Of a DNA stretch of 45,270 nucleotides, positions 36,701 through 45,270 are shown one piece after another. The position numbers and the translations under genes were made by a program. Below the pieces are notes generated by a model. It made no database searches. It was given only the letters and a program-made list of their open reading frames with translations, and was not told where the DNA came from. Positions within the stretch are counted from its first letter, which is position 1. Every line of letters starts with the position of its first letter. Source of the stretch: Bacteroidota bacterium (GTDB lineage: Bacteria > Bacteroidota > Bacteroidia > Chitinophagales > Saprospiraceae); NCBI GenBank assembly GCA_963169325.1, contig CAUJEY010000102.1, positions 1 through 45,270 of the forward strand, written 5' to 3'.

Positions 36701-39700
36701 TATGCTGACGCCGACGGCGACCTGGTACCGGATTATGTGGAAACCATTTATCAACCCAACAACGGCAGTGTTGCCACCAATCCGAACGGCGCAAACGACT
36801 TTGTGGATACGGACAACGGCGGCGTACCGGATTATGTGGAAACAATTCTGTTCCCGAATGCCGGCCTGCCTGCCACCAATCCGAACAATATCGGAGACGA
36901 CGACCAGGATACCGACAACGACGGCGTTCCCGACTACCAGGAACTCCAGGACGGTACGAATCCGATGAACCCGGCTTCCTACCAGGATACGGACGGTGAT
37001 TTGGTGCCGGATTATGTGGAAACACAGGATGGTACCGATCCGAACATTCCGACCCTTTACGCGGACGCGGACGGCGACCTGGTACCGGATTATGTGGAAA
37101 CGACCTACCAGCCAAACATTGGCGGGGTAGCAACAAATCCGAACGATCCGAACGACTTTACGGATACGGATAACGGTGGCGTGCCCGATTATGTGGAAGC
37201 CATCCTGTTCCCGAACGAAGGTTTGACGGCCACGAACCCGCTTGTGACAGCCGACGACAATCAGGATACCGACAACGACGGTGTACCGGATTATCAGGAA
37301 CTTCAGGATAGTACGGATCCAACCAATCCGGCTTCATTCCAGGATTCGGACGGCGACCTGGTGCCCGATTATGTGGAAACACAAGACGGCACGAACCCGA
37401 ACGACGGTACGGATTATGAAGACACCGACGGCGATCTCGTACCCGATTACGTAGAAACCACCTACCAGCCTAACAACGGCGGCGTGGCAACGAACGCAAC
37501 CGATCCGAAGGACTTTACCGATACCGATAACGGCGGTGTGCCGGATTACGTAGAAACGGTATTGTTCCCGATCACCGGCGTTCCGGCAACGGACCCGAAT
37601 GTTACGGCCGACGACAATCAGGATAACGACAACGACGGCGTTCCCGATTATCAGGAACTGCTGGATAACACCAACCCGAACGATCCGGCAGATTATATAG
37701 ATACGGACGGCGATTTGGTGCCCGACTATGTGGAAACACAAGACGGCACGAACCCGAACAACCCGACCGACTATGAAGATACGGACGGCGATCTCGTGCC
37801 CGATTATGTGGAAACGACCCACCAACCCAATAATGGCGGTGTAGCAACAAACGCAACCGATCCGAACGACTTCACCGATACCGATAACGGCGGTGTGCCG
37901 GATTATGTGGAAACTATTCTGTTCCCGAACAGCAGCCTGCCGGCAACTAACCCGGCTGTAACTGCGGACGATGACCAGGATACCGACGGCGACGGCGTAC
38001 CGGATTATCAGGAATTGTTGGATAACACCAATCCGAACGATCCGGCCGATTATAAAGATACGGACGGCGACCTCGTACCCGATTTTGTGGAAACACAGGA
38101 CGGTACGAACCCGAACGACGGCACGGATTATGAAGATACCGACGGCGATCTCGTACCCGATTACGTGGAAACCACTTACCAACCGAACAACGGTGGCGTG
38201 GCAACCAACGCAACCGATCCGAACGACTTTACCGATACGGACAACGGCGGCGTGCCGGATTACGTGGAAACCATCCTGTTCCCGAACAGCAGCCTGCCGG
38301 CGACCAACCCGGCTTTAACTGCGGACGATGATCAGGATACCGACGGCGACGGCGTACCGGATTACCAGGAATTGCTGGACAACACCAATCCGAACGATCC
38401 TGCTGATTACAAAGACACGGACGGCGACCTCGTACCCGACTTTGTGGAAACACAAGACGGCACGAACCCGAACGACGGCACGGATTATGAAGATACCGAC
38501 GGCGATCTCGTACCCGATTACGTGGAAACCACTTACCAACCGAACAACGGCGGCGTGGCAACTAACGCAACCGATCCGAACGACTTTACGGATACGGACA
38601 ACGGCGGCGTACCGGATTACGTGGAAACTGTCCTGTTCCCGAACAGCAGCCTGCCGGCGACTAACCCGGCGGTAACTGCGGACGATGACCAGGATTCGGA
38701 TAACGACGGCGTACCGGACTACCAGGAATTGCTGGACAATACCAATCCGAACGATCCGGCCGATTACAAAGACACGGATGGCGATTTAGTGCCTGATTAT
38801 GTGGAAACACAGGACGGCACCAATGTGAACGATCCTTTGGATTACGTCGATACCGATGGCGATCTGGTGCCGGATTATGTGGAAACCACACATCAGCCGA
38901 ACAATGGCGGCGTGGCAACCAACGCAACCGATCCGAACGACTTTACGGATACGGACAACGGTGGCGTGCCGGATTATGTGGAAACCATTCTGTTCCCAAA
39001 CAGCGGCCTGACGGCGACTAATCCCGCAGTTGCAGCCGACGATGACCAGGATACAGACGGCGATGGCGTTCCGGATTACCAGGAAATATTAGACAACACC
39101 AGCCCAACTGATCCGGCTGATTATAATGACACGGATGGCGATTTAGTGCCCGACTATGTGGAATCACAGGATGGCACCAACCCGAACGATCCGACCGACT
39201 ATGATGATGCGGACGGCGACCTCGTGCCGGATTATGTGGAAACGACGTATCAGCCGAATAACGGCGGCGTTGCAACCAACGCAAATGATCCGAACGACTT
39301 TACCGACACCGACAACGGCGGCGTGCCCGACTATGTGGAAACTTTATTGTACCCGCACTTCGGCCTGCCGGTTTCAAACCCGGCTGTAGCTGCGGATGAT
39401 AACCGCGACACGGATGGCGACGGCGATACGGACTACGATGAACTGGTAAATGGCACCAACCCGCTCGATCCTTGCTCGGCCTCCAATCCGAACAACCCGG
39501 CTTGTTCGGGCGGCGATACGGACGGCGACGGCCTGAGCAACGCACAGGAAGCCATACTCGGCACCGACCCAACGGACAGCGATACCGATAACGACGGTCT
39601 GTCGGACCTCCTGGAAGTAGGCATTGACGGCGTATTTAACGCCGGTACCGACACCAATCCGAAAGATGCCGATACCGATAATGACGGTATCAGCGATGGC

Positions 39701-42307
39701 GACGAGGTGAACAGCACCGGTCCCTTAGGTCCTTATGCCGGCTCCACCAACCCGCTGAGTGCCGATAGCGACGGCGACGGTATTAATGACGGCATAGAAG
39801 CTGGCGTAACCATGGCAATACCGGGCGGCAATTCCAACAACGGCACGCCGTTTACCGGAACGACCACTCCCTTTACCGGTGATGCCGACCCGTCAACAAC
39901 AACCGATCCGACAAATGATGATACGGATGGTGATGGGATAAATGACGGCGTGGAAGATGCCAATCAGAATGGACAGGTGAACAATACCGGCATCAGTGGC
40001 ACCGGAACAACATCCTCCGGTGAAACGGACCCGAACCTGGCAGACACCGACGGCGACGGATTGTCGGATCAACAGGAAACGGTGGTGTACAACACCAACC
40101 CACTCGATACCGACACGGATAATGACGGCATTACGGACGGCGAGGAAACCGACGGCGACACGATTAACGACGGTAATCCTTTGGACCCGTGTTCGCCAAA
40201 TCCGAACAACCTGGCTTGCCCGACCGGCGATTTCGACGGCGACGGCGTGTTGAACGGCAGTGACCCTGCACCCACCGATCCATGCGTACCGAATGCAAAC
40301 GCCCTGGCTTGCCCAACCGGTGATACCGATGGCGACGGCGTTCCAAACGGTGTGGAAACAACGGACGGCACCAATCCGAACAATCCGGCTTCCTACGCTG
40401 ACGCAGACGGCGACCTCGTACCCGACTATGTGGAAACACAGGACGGCACGAACCCGAACGATGCGCTGGACTATGAAGACACCGACGGCGATCTCGTACC
40501 CGATTACGTAGAAACCACTTACCAGCCCAATAACGGCGGTGTGGCAACTAACGCAACCGATCCGAACGACTTTACCGATACTGACAACGGCGGTGTGCCG
40601 GATTATGTGGAAACTATTCTGTTCCCGAACTCGGGCTTGCCGGCAACAAACCCGGTTGTAGCAGCGGACGACAATCAGGATACCGATGGCGACGGCGTTC
40701 CGGATTACCAGGAACTGCTTGACGGCACCAACCCGAACGATCCGGCCTCCTACACCGACTCCGACGGCGATCTCGTACCCGACGATGTGGAAACACAGGA
40801 CGGCACGAACCCGAACGACGGCACGGACTATGAAGATACCGACGGCGATCTCGTACCCGATTACGTGGAAACCACTTACCAGCCCAACAACGGCGGTGTG
40901 GCAACCAACGCAACCGATCCGAACGACTTCACCGATCCCGACAACGGTGGTGTGCCCGATTACGTGGAAACCATCCTGTTCCCGAACGAGGGCCTGACGG
41001 CTACCGACCCGAACGTGGCGGCTGACGACAACCAGGATACCGACGGCGATGGCGTTCCGGATTACCAGGAACTGCTCGACGGCACCAACCCGAACGATCC
41101 GGCTTCGTACACCGACACCGACGGCGACCTCGTACCCGACTTTGTGGAAACACAGGACGGCACGAACCCGAACGACGGCACGGACTATGAAGACACCGAC
41201 GGCGATCTCGTACCAGATTACGTAGAAACCACTTACCAGCCAAATAACGGCGGCGTGGCAACCAACGCAACTGATCCGAACGACTTCACCGATACCGACA
41301 ACGGCGGTGTGCCGGATTATGTGGAAACCGTGCTTTATCCGAACTTGGGTATGCCGGCCACTGATCCGAACAATGCAGCCGACGACGACAACAACAACGA
41401 CGGTGACTTGCTGACGGACTACGAAGAACTGGTTGGCGGCTCTGACCTGAACGATCCGTGTGACCCGAATCCTTGCGATGCGGCAATTACCGGAAAAGTC
41501 TTCATGGGTGGCGCATACAACGATGTACTTGGACTGATGCACGACAGCCTGCGGGTGAAAAACCTCATTCCGCTGGCTCAACCGTACAATACCCTGACCG
41601 ACTACAACTACAACGGCACGGAAACCGTGAATCCTTCGGTATTTACGACTACCGGACCGGACGCCATTGTAGACTGGGTATTCGTGGAACTCCGCGATCA
41701 GGCCGACCCGACCATCTCCCTGTACAAACGCGCAGGTTTGGTACAACGCGACGGCGATATTGTGGATGTGGATGGTACTTCACCGCTCACGTTCACCGGA
41801 GCAGGCACAAGCAATTATTTTGTCTCTGTTCGCCACCGCAACCACCTTGGTGTGATGACGCAGGCGCCGGTTACCTTCGGTGTAGTTCCGCCGACAGTCG
41901 ACTTTACCGTGGCTGCTACGTCGAACTACCAACTGAGCGGTCCTACCGGATCAGCCGCGGCTCAAAAAGTATGGCCAAGCACAAAACGTACACTGTGGCC
42001 GGGTAACATGTCGAATCAACAGATTCTGCCTGACCCACATACAGGAGACCGCATCATCTATCAGGGACCTGGCGCCGATGTCGAAGCAGCATACTTTGTA
42101 GTGCTGCTGGATCTGGCCAACACGAATATCACACCTGTTCACATTGTAGATCCAATCTATAGCAGAGCAGATGCGAATATGGACGGCAAGGTAATTTATC
42201 AGGGCGGAAATGCGGATACGGATGTACCCTTCTTTACCGTATTCCTCTTCCCGGATAATCCGACAACACTTCCAATATTCAAGGTATTCGAACAAATACC
42301 GAAGTAA
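24764..42307 (+). CDS. Giant 5847-residue surface protein: LamG-like modules, TSP3 array, dockerin-like C-terminus
   Basis: Start at ATG 24764 ([14 protein letters not shown]). A single hydrophobic segment at about 33-52 serves as signal or anchor. Domain order: a unique N-terminal domain (60-190); five LamG-like modules of about 410 residues (363-2396), each opening 'CVxSGLxxWLRAD' and containing 'VESYLAIKYG', 'GIGRDD' and 'WKVQETG'; an Ig-like segment; a 360-residue tandem duplication (2485-3204); a cadherin-like domain (about 3286-3395) with '[10 protein letters not shown]'; and about 2200 residues of Asp-rich thrombospondin-type-3 repeats ('[13 protein letters not shown]'), expected to bind many Ca2+ ions and form a rigid stalk. 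The last 270 residues form a separate module ('[16 protein letters not shown]', '[14 protein letters not shown]') ending with two dockerin-like loops, the second being '[18 protein letters not shown]'. No T9SS type A or B domain is seen. It is probably a cell-surface adhesin or matrix protein; ligand unknown. Confidence 0.9.
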   Translation: MKRYLPDWLSANRMAGALANATPSVLARHKIQFITLSLFLGAGIIAFYLTWFGHNTPDRVAVTYTLHSPDRQWIEEAGIRLSAAKNLGHTEITVSHGPVNIGSRKSIAKIVGIHPEFDDQLDAEMVFVYEDADLDGLDEEGLVLYSSSDTGKTWEPHSNSVVDPERNTITLDGIAHFSLWTAAAAPPPPPPVTCIDAFKSTDSPAASINAGHTGLTGGLLCVGSSVNNQVNVINADTSNYATITILAGVGCSAAISVNLGGTVPAGNTVGFVFADNAGILNLGLLGNALRIKTYMGGSPVDNVQFSNGSLLNVQLLGGSGTINTAAITNSAPIDEIQFEMDGALLSLLTTMRVYYAFKGLTCPPAPGGVANHLKLWLRGENYAPGGTVTWSDISGHSNNFTQSTVGNQPAAYPADAITNFHPGVLFNGPDYLTRSSTTIFDNTNDVGGAFWGVATTTGHGDWQSLIDLNADDPSYELRPNTGPPMFWKNGANGTEINHSTISITKNQSYIYSGCWVFNGVGQNRVNANVKEVANFNFPRTVETPFMIGGYYNIVNWQGVYGELIAYNNYLTALEKQRIESYLALKYGVTLDQTTPLDYLASDGATKMWDATVNAAYNKDITGIGRDDNSDLNQKQSKSVHAGALVTLYNGNQTGGLPATNDGNSSSFSADKSFLTFGDNGGTAKYTTSYTPNSFSPVAGYYLMNRIWKVQETGTVGTVTVRVPATSQAEHLIVHSSANFGSGTPTEIALTDDGNGNLVATVNLANGQYFTFGNEIEAPGCVAANMLTWYKASDGVTGSPVSAWQDLANGYNVIQNTAAHQPAIQSAAMNFNPALLFDGSNDHLEYTAGRFLPTNSAGAMFGAATNAGDAGYENLADLGIDNPHMGKLGAQQIQYMNGSSPIQIAQPGTFTTDRSHVWGYFWNGGGPNVGSGVRLNGTEFYEANTEATLVANSGYVDGLWTIGAYDGVETWNGLIGEIVLYDRNLATWEKDKVESYMAIKYGNTLTHNYYAGNWNGTTGTTVWTVGGGYDNGVAGIGRDDCQALNQKQSKSVNPGFQPVIGNASQLAVSNALHSGNFGADQSFLLWGGNSGAATLGAPYAFGGMSHRITRIWKVQENGTVGMVKVGVLKSDFPGSASAIHLLVSSDATFDNSDTKIAMNLETVDGIEYYTANANFSTTQHFTFGAYVTAPGCVVSGLSWWLRADQGTTPATPGNLTDWIDQGLGEYPFAYVNSDPALVANGLNYNPVVNFDGNDFFRTDPGAGSLNYTSTFTEGDVFVVTKSTNPTVGTVGGPYDFGGNSNTHYPYSNGYIYNDFGTTVRKAWHPQTLAVIEGGGTASGPAVDVTGWHLWNTYSAVNDWKSHFDGTVAYSTASNVVSFNTSTGGNHIGAVTSYIYGGDIAEVVLYNRKVTAVERKTINSYLALKHGVSLDQTAPTDYVAGDGTTVIWNATTNSAYNKYIAGIGRDDCQALLQKQAISAGDAGDVTIAMGTSVAASNAANTSTFSADRRFLTWGNNGQTKSFANAVSASNVNYRMGRTWKVDKTNWADTDITIKIANAQASHLLISTDPAFGTISQELALTDGAVTLNSSLIPDGSYFTFGRLFYPPGGVLSNLDFWVQVEGSSYTGNVPSVDNQVIDTLVDLVYDGRAYNPVATQRPVFQDDECDLLNFHPVMRYDAVDDHWATTIDVDKDVYDQFAVFVVFKSPATAINSGLWGNADGSFQRFSLVTNTSRTWCSPCLTFNNVISPNTWYIASDLIDNTGATNASQLFASGKLNATFTNTSGLSSAPFYIGRRGLITDFFRGDMAEVIVYGVPVGGMTPAVSALQRRAVESYLAVKYGITIDQTVATDYIASDLVTKIWDATANGAYKHDIAAIGRDVNGALYQKQSRSMNTDGQITVAIGNEVARDNLENSATIPNDKSFFAWADNDGALNFLTAVSGANVNKRLARVWKVDKTNWSDQNISLCYTSGKGRYLLISTDPTFATIDQELAFNENGCATFNSSMIPDGAYFTIGSADLAPGCVSSGLRLWMRSDAGVGCSEGPNIEQWYDFSPYGNNPTTTNGPEFLMNSINFNPSISFNGTDDRFDWVNFTTGFTAGEIFYMIKSDRPTNQNNGFATWGNDHWQHYTWSNQNIYDAFGSTGRQNFDPGWDIQQPNIYNTRAKAGQWTAWNNGTQVFNQNSNTIRFNQGSTNLGFGNLTYFDGEIPEVILYDRELTLPEKHKVNTYLGIKYGQTLSHNYLSSTGTVLWTTGGGYDNRIAGVGREDCQSLYQKQSKSVNTGALTTIGIGAIAASNAENGNDITADASFLIWGDNNGAVTYTVSIPNFEILARQWKVQETGTIGSVEVYTTEPDATFLIVDTDGDGNFTTGSPTSVALTAGKASYDFADGDRFTFGKVDCIVNNTYTCAAGDPIDLTGFVLGYDPAGAWTDVNNSGANISDPTNVDLTSLANGVYIFRYQFPASPFCYEVVVNHVTTIPAPALNNITACEGDDVTIQVPFFNIPQEEIFHASFDGAATYVAQGECSGAGIGTCPTSNPSVITAEGLTLTGDFSTLYRSSDYIRRVNGELHFNDVNSEFCVQTTTQAISPGDEVTISVDLRRSYGYMEPDDYIRVYSIINGVETLEKEYAGQISASMQTFSKSGINANTIAIKVCVKCGNGQNGIGGIDGPLEQFAIGDMKIIVTPQLPTYTFYDANPVPGPANVLGTGQNYNPGTTPATSPQTVWVTSSVNGCESAADAVVITVSPNSVEMMDGSIGYYCPGGPGANPTLNLNNLVLNYQSGGSWVDDDATGVSLANPAAVNFSAVPDGVYHFTYNVPGAPPCNGESATVIVSIGDAADDPILDNITVCEGAPTVITMPIPQAGVVELFNADFTGATGYVAHGECAGAGIGTCPVNDASIITSEGLTLSGDFSTLKRSTDYIRRVNGELIFHDVNSAFCLQTPVQNIPPGDKAAISVVLRRSGGYMEADDYIRVYSIVNGVETLEQEYAGQISAIPQTFIKTGITGATVALKVCVKSGDGASGIGGVDGPLEQFGISEMKIIKTPELPTCTFYDADPGAGPATVLATGFSYDHGTTAATSPETVWVRCVQNGCESDAVPVVITVSPNPLLMMDGSIAHYCPGGPGANGVINLQAQVYNHQPGGTWTDLDGAGVSLASPTAVDFTGVADGTYHFAYTIAGTPPCADESVIIIVAIGEMAEDVPVLSGTTAGNACPATTANLSVLVTSPTPPGASLVWSTDGDPSDGLSSTVGTPAAVATSGTYYAYYQTNGCYGDPSAAVTVTVTVCNNLPSIVNNGSAATHAVNFQENGVVSAINYDATDIDGDTENGGGLVWSISGGADFALFSIDQMGNLTFNAAPDFENPVDAGSNNTYVVEITVTDSYGDTDIQTLTISVTDDNTEDVDGDGITEATDPDDTDPCVPEPNNLACPTGDFDGDGSLNGVDPDPSDPCVPDPNVLACPTGDFDGDGDTNADEVTANTDPTDPCSASNPNNLACPTGDFDGDGDTNGSETTNGTDPSDPCDASNPNNLACPTGDFDGDGDTNGNETVANTDPTDPCSASNPNNLACPTGDFDGDGTPNGTDADPTDPCVPNPNVLACPTGDFDNDGTPNGTDFDPVDPCVPNPNVLACPTGDFDGDGTTNGTDADPTDPCIPNPNVLACPTGDNDNDGTLNGSDPAPLNPCIPNPNALACPTGDTDGDGLTNTQETTAGTDPTDADTDNDGRTDGQEVGVDGVYNVGVDTNPKDADTDNDGISDGDEFSATGPLTAYGVPTNPLVADSDGDGINDGIEAGVTSPIPGGTSNNGTPYNGTPLAFVGDADPSTTTNPANDDTDNDGLLDGVEDANHNGQVNNTGISGTGTTSSGETNPNVADTDGDGVTDGVEASTYNTNPLDTDTDNDGITDGEETNNNGINDGDPLDPCDPDPNSAYCPTGDTDLDGVPNSVEITDGTNPNDPASFEDTDGDLVPDYVETQNGSNPNNGTDYADADGDLVPDYVETIYQPNNGSVATNPNGANDFVDTDNGGVPDYVETILFPNAGLPATNPNNIGDDDQDTDNDGVPDYQELQDGTNPMNPASYQDTDGDLVPDYVETQDGTDPNIPTLYADADGDLVPDYVETTYQPNIGGVATNPNDPNDFTDTDNGGVPDYVEAILFPNEGLTATNPLVTADDNQDTDNDGVPDYQELQDSTDPTNPASFQDSDGDLVPDYVETQDGTNPNDGTDYEDTDGDLVPDYVETTYQPNNGGVATNATDPKDFTDTDNGGVPDYVETVLFPITGVPATDPNVTADDNQDNDNDGVPDYQELLDNTNPNDPADYIDTDGDLVPDYVETQDGTNPNNPTDYEDTDGDLVPDYVETTHQPNNGGVATNATDPNDFTDTDNGGVPDYVETILFPNSSLPATNPAVTADDDQDTDGDGVPDYQELLDNTNPNDPADYKDTDGDLVPDFVETQDGTNPNDGTDYEDTDGDLVPDYVETTYQPNNGGVATNATDPNDFTDTDNGGVPDYVETILFPNSSLPATNPALTADDDQDTDGDGVPDYQELLDNTNPNDPADYKDTDGDLVPDFVETQDGTNPNDGTDYEDTDGDLVPDYVETTYQPNNGGVATNATDPNDFTDTDNGGVPDYVETVLFPNSSLPATNPAVTADDDQDSDNDGVPDYQELLDNTNPNDPADYKDTDGDLVPDYVETQDGTNVNDPLDYVDTDGDLVPDYVETTHQPNNGGVATNATDPNDFTDTDNGGVPDYVETILFPNSGLTATNPAVAADDDQDTDGDGVPDYQEILDNTSPTDPADYNDTDGDLVPDYVESQDGTNPNDPTDYDDADGDLVPDYVETTYQPNNGGVATNANDPNDFTDTDNGGVPDYVETLLYPHFGLPVSNPAVAADDNRDTDGDGDTDYDELVNGTNPLDPCSASNPNNPACSGGDTDGDGLSNAQEAILGTDPTDSDTDNDGLSDLLEVGIDGVFNAGTDTNPKDADTDNDGISDGDEVNSTGPLGPYAGSTNPLSADSDGDGINDGIEAGVTMAIPGGNSNNGTPFTGTTTPFTGDADPSTTTDPTNDDTDGDGINDGVEDANQNGQVNNTGISGTGTTSSGETDPNLADTDGDGLSDQQETVVYNTNPLDTDTDNDGITDGEETDGDTINDGNPLDPCSPNPNNLACPTGDFDGDGVLNGSDPAPTDPCVPNANALACPTGDTDGDGVPNGVETTDGTNPNNPASYADADGDLVPDYVETQDGTNPNDALDYEDTDGDLVPDYVETTYQPNNGGVATNATDPNDFTDTDNGGVPDYVETILFPNSGLPATNPVVAADDNQDTDGDGVPDYQELLDGTNPNDPASYTDSDGDLVPDDVETQDGTNPNDGTDYEDTDGDLVPDYVETTYQPNNGGVATNATDPNDFTDPDNGGVPDYVETILFPNEGLTATDPNVAADDNQDTDGDGVPDYQELLDGTNPNDPASYTDTDGDLVPDFVETQDGTNPNDGTDYEDTDGDLVPDYVETTYQPNNGGVATNATDPNDFTDTDNGGVPDYVETVLYPNLGMPATDPNNAADDDNNNDGDLLTDYEELVGGSDLNDPCDPNPCDAAITGKVFMGGAYNDVLGLMHDSLRVKNLIPLAQPYNTLTDYNYNGTETVNPSVFTTTGPDAIVDWVFVELRDQADPTISLYKRAGLVQRDGDIVDVDGTSPLTFTGAGTSNYFVSVRHRNHLGVMTQAPVTFGVVPPTVDFTVAATSNYQLSGPTGSAAAQKVWPSTKRTLWPGNMSNQQILPDPHTGDRIIYQGPGADVEAAYFVVLLDLANTNITPVHIVDPIYSRADANMDGKVIYQGGNADTDVPFFTVFLFPDNPTTLPIFKVFEQIPK
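25850..31950 (+). repeat. Five tandem LamG-like modules (~1.24 kb each)
   Basis: Within the giant gene, module starts lie near 25850, 27101, 28334, 29575 and 30824. Each module contains a concanavalin-like half with 'FNGxDDxxx', then 'EVILYDRxLTxxEKxKVxxYLxIKYG', '[27 protein letters not shown]' and a final strand set ending 'FTFG'. The modules are clearly related but diverged, an older expansion than the TSP3 arrays. Confidence 0.85.
32216..34375 (+). repeat. Tandem 1080-bp (360-residue) duplication in the giant gene
   Basis: The segment beginning at about 32216 ('[11 protein letters not shown]') recurs at 33296 ('[11 protein letters not shown]'). The cysteine codon (32219 and 33299), 'GDFSTL' and 'MMDGSI' (33005 and 34085) are all offset by exactly 1080 bp. 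Each unit holds '[12 protein letters not shown]' and '[10 protein letters not shown]', possibly a carbohydrate-binding-like beta-sandwich. Confidence 0.85.
35837..36550 (+). repeat. Spacer block A1 of TSP3 region (duplicated at 39515)
   Basis: A 714-bp block with '[17 protein letters not shown]', '[12 protein letters not shown]', 'DADPSTTT' and '[17 protein letters not shown]'. It precedes the first 357-bp array. The same ordered landmarks recur in block A2 (39515-40321), which precedes the second array and has about 93 extra bp. Confidence 0.85.
36551..39406 (+). repeat. Array I: eight 357-bp (119-residue) units
   Basis: Unit starts at 36551, 36908, 37265, 37622, 37979, 38336, 38693 and 39050; the NGGVPDYVE landmark recurs at 36818 and then every 357 bp to 39317 with no indel. 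Each unit has four TSP3-like segments: 'DGVPDYQEL', '[14 protein letters not shown]', '[17 protein letters not shown]' and '[11 protein letters not shown]'. Confidence 0.93.
39515..40321 (+). repeat. Spacer block A2 of TSP3 region (copy of A1)
   Basis: An 807-bp block collinear with 35837-36550 ('[17 protein letters not shown]', '[12 protein letters not shown]', '[17 protein letters not shown]'). It has one additional 31-residue Cys-containing repeat ('[16 protein letters not shown]') near 40230-40320. Together with array II it repeats the block-then-array organisation. Confidence 0.85.
40322..41392 (+). repeat. Array II: three 357-bp (119-residue) units
   Basis: Unit starts at 40322, 40679 and 41036; landmark NGGVPDYVE at 40589, 40946 and 41303. 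Same unit as array I and the same exact period. The array ends where the sequence changes to the C-terminal module. Confidence 0.93.
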
Positions 42308-42316
42308 ACGGACTAT

Positions 42317-42349
42317 TCCCGCCCGGCGCATTATCGGCGCCGGGCGGGA
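42317..42349 (+). terminator. Strong GC-rich hairpin after the giant gene
   Basis: TCCCGCCCGGCGC (42317-42329) and GCGCCGGGCGGGA (42337-42349) form a perfect 13-bp stem with a 7-base loop, 10 bp after the stop. Six T follow only some 12 bases later, so it may be a terminator, a partial attenuator, or a stabilising 3' end between the giant gene and the small secreted genes. Confidence 0.65.
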
Positions 42350-42398
42350 TATCCCAACACTTTTTTCCTACCAACAGATTCATCAAAATATAAAAAAC

Positions 42399-43244
42399 AT
42401 GTTGAATTTATTCAAATACATGGTACTGACCGGGTTAGTTGCCTGCCTGGTCCATACCCTAAAAGCGCAAGTCAGACTAAACCTTTCCTTGCTGCCCGAC
42501 CAGCAAACCTACCTGGTCAGTATGTTGCCCGACCAATCCTGGAGCGCGCCTATGAATGCAGTCGGTTCCGCTCAAATTGTATTACAGATGGATGCCGGAA
42601 AGCCGTTTTTAGCAGGGCAGATAAAGAGTATGATTTCAGGCATATCCTGGTCGGACAATGCCTACATCGAAAGCCCTGCCTCTGCGCCGGAATACAATTT
42701 TGTATGCTTTGCATTAAATGAAGCCGGCACAAAGAGCATATCCTTTCAGGCTGGAGTTGAAACACCTTTATTCTCTTTTGTCAACCTCGACCCCGGCTGT
42801 GTGGGTATAGTAAAACTTGTGGAAAACACTAATCCACTGGTGCAAAAAGTGGTTAACACGGACCGGTATAATATCACACAAAACATGACGGTACTCGGTG
42901 CGCAGGGAAATGCTGTTTCCGGCAATGTAAATACCAGTGTGGATTGTAGTGTATTACATACGAAAACAGAAAACGCAATAGTCAGTAACCTGCGCATTTT
43001 TCCGGTTCCTGCTACGGATGCCTTGCAGATTTTCTGGGAACTGGAACCCGGGCAGAACTTGAACAAACTACTGGTTACAGACATGATTGGTCGCCAAATG
43101 GTATCGGAATCCATGAAACCAAGCGTCGGAGAGCAAAAGTACAGCCTCGACGTTTCGGCATTCCCTACAGGTTTATATACCGCGAGCCTGTTTAATAAGG
43201 AAGGTGAACGGCAGGCATTTCAATTCACCGTTATACGTCTGTAA
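42399..43244 (+). CDS. Secreted protein with T9SS type A sorting domain, possible cohesin-like domain
   Basis: 281 residues from ATG 42399 (MLNLFKYMVLTGLVACLVHTLKA, signal peptide; cleavage before QVRL). The frame is open further upstream, but that part overlaps the giant gene's end and the hairpin. The N-terminal domain (24-190) is beta-rich with landmarks 'QIVLQMDAG', 'FSFVNLDPGCVGIVKLVEN' and 'NPLVQKV'. It matches the protein encoded next (43274), so the two are paralogues. Residues about 196-281 are a T9SS type A C-terminal domain ('LRIFPVPATDALQI', 'LLVTDMIGRQM', 'DVSAFPTGLYTASLF'), so it should be exported by T9SS and attached to the cell surface. A cohesin-like fold is my guess from the strand pattern. 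It is probably made with the giant protein upstream and may anchor it. Confidence 0.85.
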   Translation: MLNLFKYMVLTGLVACLVHTLKAQVRLNLSLLPDQQTYLVSMLPDQSWSAPMNAVGSAQIVLQMDAGKPFLAGQIKSMISGISWSDNAYIESPASAPEYNFVCFALNEAGTKSISFQAGVETPLFSFVNLDPGCVGIVKLVENTNPLVQKVVNTDRYNITQNMTVLGAQGNAVSGNVNTSVDCSVLHTKTENAIVSNLRIFPVPATDALQIFWELEPGQNLNKLLVTDMIGRQMVSESMKPSVGEQKYSLDVSAFPTGLYTASLFNKEGERQAFQFTVIRL

Positions 43245-43273
43245 AATTTATCATCAATAAAAAATAAATTATC

Positions 43274-43855
43274 ATGAATAGTCTTAAAAAATTACTGTAT
43301 ATAATACTCTTTTATTTACCGGTTTGTCTGTATGGGCAAACACAGGTAACGTATAAACTGGCTTATGATTTCGGCACTCAAACCTACACGGTGTCTATGA
43401 AATCAAACATCGCCATGAATCCGCCTTTATCAATTATGACCAGTTCAACGCAGGTGAGTCTGGTAGTGCCGCACGTTGCCGGCGGGTTCCAAATCACAAA
43501 CATAACGCCGCTCACTGCGGTAACCTGGAGCAACCCGCCTGCCAATCTGGACGGAACGACTCTGGGCCTGACAAATGACTATAAATTTTTCGCGCCGACG
43601 AACAGTGTTGCTATCGCCATACCGGCCAACACCTATCTGGATTTATTTTCCTTTAAAAGTGGCTCCGGGTGTTTAGGCGACATATCGCTCTACGATAATA
43701 TAAATGACCCGTTAAATGCATTTCCATCTTATAACGCTGACAACAACATGGTAATACTTGCCGCTGGTTCAGGCAATATTTATATCGGAAATGATAGCGG
43801 AAACATACCGTGTACCCTTCCTTGTTCTGCCGCAGCCGGAACATTGAGTTATTAA
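43274..43855 (+). CDS. Small secreted protein, paralogue of the preceding N-terminal domain
   Basis: 193 residues. Signal peptide MNSLKKLLYIILFYLPVCLYG, cleavage before QTQV. The mature part aligns with the first domain of the 42399 protein: 'QVTYKLAYDFGTQTYTVSM' with 'QVRLNLSLLPDQQTYLVSM', and 'LFSFKSGSGCLGDISLYDN' with 'LFSFVNLDPGCVGIVKLVEN'. It lacks the T9SS domain and ends with two Cys ('IPCTLPCSAAAGTLSY'). How it would cross the outer membrane is therefore unclear: it may stay periplasmic, or bind another exported protein. It lies 29 bp after the preceding gene and 25 bp before the next, so an operon is likely. Ligand and function unknown. Confidence 0.82.
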   Translation: MNSLKKLLYIILFYLPVCLYGQTQVTYKLAYDFGTQTYTVSMKSNIAMNPPLSIMTSSTQVSLVVPHVAGGFQITNITPLTAVTWSNPPANLDGTTLGLTNDYKFFAPTNSVAIAIPANTYLDLFSFKSGSGCLGDISLYDNINDPLNAFPSYNADNNMVILAAGSGNIYIGNDSGNIPCTLPCSAAAGTLSY

Positions 43856-43880
43856 ATAAAATAAAAAAATTTCTTTTAAT

Positions 43881-45270
43881 ATGCAAAGGAATCTCTACGT
43901 TTCCCGGCTCATCGAAACTGGAAAGTTATTTTTACTTATTCCGTTTTTATGGTTGTGTATGCTCAACAAAGGCTATACACAAGCCTGTCAGTTTAAGACG
44001 GGCGATCCGGTAGCGCTCAACGCCTCCGGTTATAACAATACTGCTGGATATCAGCAGAATTATGTATTAACGGACAATGCCGGCATTATTCAATATGTTG
44101 CTGCGACATTGCCTTTTACCGGTGTTGCGGCAGGACAATACATAGCCTATGCCGTAAACTACGGCACGGCAGGAGTATTGCCAAACCTCAGCGCCGGAAT
44201 AAATATAAATGCCATTGGTGGAGATTGCGTAGAGGTTTCAGCCGGCCTGGCTGTGGGTGTGTGCGATTGTAACAACACCACCGGAAATCTGACCTTAAAT
44301 GTGTCAGGAAACAATACAACTTCCGGATACACCCAATCCTTTGCATTGACAGATCCCGATGGCACAATTCTGGCAGTTTCTGCCACTCCTGCTTTCCCAG
44401 GACTTAGCGATGGCGTTTATAATATTTATAGCGTCAACTATGAAACATCCGGTGGAATTACCAATTATACTATCGGAAATCAAATTAATACGATTACCGG
44501 CTCGTGTGTCGATGTATCTGACGCGCTCGGTTTTGTCGTTTGCCTGCCTACCGATACGGATGGCGATGGCCTGGATGATGTGGATGAAATTACCGCCGGC
44601 ACCGACCCGCTCAATCCAGACACGGATGGCGACGGACTCAATGACGGTGAAGAAGTGCTGGGAGTTGACGATCCCTCCACCCCACTCGTCGCCACGGGCA
44701 CCAGCGACCCGCTCGATCCCTGCGATCCGAACGCGACCTCCCCCACTTGCGATCAAGATAATGACGGATTGACAAATGACGAGGAATCCACCGCCGGTAC
44801 AGACCCGCTCAATCCTGATACAGACGGTGACGGTTTAAACGACGGTGAAGAAGTCTTGGGTGTTGACGATCCGGCTACGCCGATCATCGCTACCGCGACC
44901 AGCGATCCACTCGATCCTTGCGATCCGAACGCATCAGCGCTTACTTGCGACCAGGATAACGACGGTTTGACCAATGGCGAAGAAACAACCGCCGGTCCAG
45001 ACCCGCTCAATCCTGAGACAGACGGCGATGGTTTGAACGAGGGTGAAGAAGTATTGGGCGTGGATGATCCGTCTACGCCGCTTATCGCCACCGCGACCAG
45101 CGACCCGCTCGATCCTTGCGATCCTAAGTCTACCGCTTCTACTTGTGACCAGGACAATGACGGTTTGACCAACGGTGAAGAAACAACCGCCGGTACCGAC
45201 CCGCTTAATCCGGACACAGACGGTGACGGTTTGAACGATGGTGAAGAGGTGTTGGGCGTGGATGATCCTT
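43881..45270 (+). CDS. Secreted TSP3-repeat protein, 3' end beyond window
   Basis: Open from ATG 43881 to the right edge (463 residues visible), so the C-terminus is missing. The signal peptide spans about 1-33 ([14 protein letters not shown] then hydrophobic [11 protein letters not shown], cleavage near 'YTQACQ'). Residues 35-220 contain two or more beta-rich repeats with '[16 protein letters not shown]' and '[16 protein letters not shown]', each closing with a Cys segment ('[10 protein letters not shown]', '[10 protein letters not shown]'). From residue 225 (44553) a thrombospondin-type-3 array begins: '[12 protein letters not shown]', '[18 protein letters not shown]', 'DPLDPCDPN'. It is the second Ca-binding repeat protein of the locus, in an apparent operon with the two small secreted proteins. 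The sorting domain, if any, is outside the window. Confidence 0.88.
   Translation, partial: MQRNLYVSRLIETGKLFLLIPFLWLCMLNKGYTQACQFKTGDPVALNASGYNNTAGYQQNYVLTDNAGIIQYVAATLPFTGVAAGQYIAYAVNYGTAGVLPNLSAGININAIGGDCVEVSAGLAVGVCDCNNTTGNLTLNVSGNNTTSGYTQSFALTDPDGTILAVSATPAFPGLSDGVYNIYSVNYETSGGITNYTIGNQINTITGSCVDVSDALGFVVCLPTDTDGDGLDDVDEITAGTDPLNPDTDGDGLNDGEEVLGVDDPSTPLVATGTSDPLDPCDPNATSPTCDQDNDGLTNDEESTAGTDPLNPDTDGDGLNDGEEVLGVDDPATPIIATATSDPLDPCDPNASALTCDQDNDGLTNGEETTAGPDPLNPETDGDGLNEGEEVLGVDDPSTPLIATATSDPLDPCDPKSTASTCDQDNDGLTNGEETTAGTDPLNPDTDGDGLNDGEEVLGVDDP
44553..45270 (+). repeat. Array III: 198-bp (66-residue) TSP3 units
   Basis: Unit starts at 44553, 44751, 44949 and 45147 (the last cut by the edge), exact 198-bp period. 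Each unit reads '[22 protein letters not shown]', then '[16 protein letters not shown]', then 'SDPLDPCDP'. Nearly identical neighbours indicate recent expansion. The unit differs from the 357-bp unit of the giant gene. Confidence 0.92.

Noticed and set aside
35447-36754. 435-residue minus-strand ORF
   Set aside because: Antisense shadow of the Asp-rich repeats (gives Val/Ile/Gly-rich low-complexity protein).
36551-39406. Non-coding satellite or assembly artefact
   Set aside because: The frame stays open through all units, the period is a multiple of three, and differences are often synonymous, consistent with a coding repeat.
39893-41746. 617-residue minus-strand ORF
   Set aside because: It is antisense to the TSP3 array; the periodic codon pattern of the array keeps the opposite frame open. 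Its protein is itself repetitive in step with the 357-bp unit.
42210-42398. N-terminal extension of the T9SS type A protein
   Set aside because: It overlaps the giant gene's 3' end and the hairpin; the signal peptide starts at 42399.

Overview
The window comes from a Bacteroidota genome, most likely of the Saprospiria (Haliscomenobacter/Lewinella-like). That assignment is inferred from gene content: type IX secretion (T9SS) C-terminal domains of both type A and type B, SprB/CHU_C and HYR-type giant surface proteins, a Reg_prop/Y_Y_Y-type sensor kinase, a mevalonate-pathway decarboxylase, and start codons without obvious Shine-Dalgarno sequences. I see no tRNA, rRNA, CRISPR array or transposase.

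Left third (1-18 kb). The minus strand carries a truncated HYR-domain secreted protein and, 33 bp upstream of it, a 2300-residue secreted protein with about seven SprB repeats and a CHU_C-type T9SS domain. Next come a 66-residue lipoprotein, a polytopic membrane protein translationally coupled to an M43-like metalloprotease lipoprotein, a single-domain rhodanese and a PASTA-domain membrane protein. The mevalonate diphosphate decarboxylase gene (plus strand) diverges from the PASTA gene and converges on a two-component system: a LuxR-type response regulator and a propeller-type histidine kinase. The kinase is split into two overlapping reading frames at a six-base homopolymer.

Middle (18-24.7 kb). 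Two paralogous cytoplasmic all-helical proteins of 530 and 513 residues alternate with long gene-poor stretches. These stretches hold several orphan small ORFs and a series of long inverted repeats.

Right half (24.7-45 kb). One plus-strand gene encodes a 5847-residue protein: an N-terminal membrane anchor or signal, five LamG-like modules, a 360-residue tandem duplication, a cadherin-like domain, about 2200 residues of thrombospondin-type-3 calcium-binding repeats, and a C-terminal module with dockerin-like loops. Within it, 11 copies of a 119-residue unit keep an exact 357-bp period. After a strong hairpin come two small paralogous secreted proteins, one with a T9SS type A domain, and then a second TSP3-repeat protein that runs off the window with an exact 198-bp repeat.

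Two themes stand out. (1) The giant protein has a dockerin-like C-terminus and no recognisable sorting domain, next to two small secreted proteins whose pattern is loosely cohesin-like; this may be a surface-attachment system. (2) About ten unrelated long inverted repeats, several built from 6-8-base tandem words, sit almost exclusively between genes.
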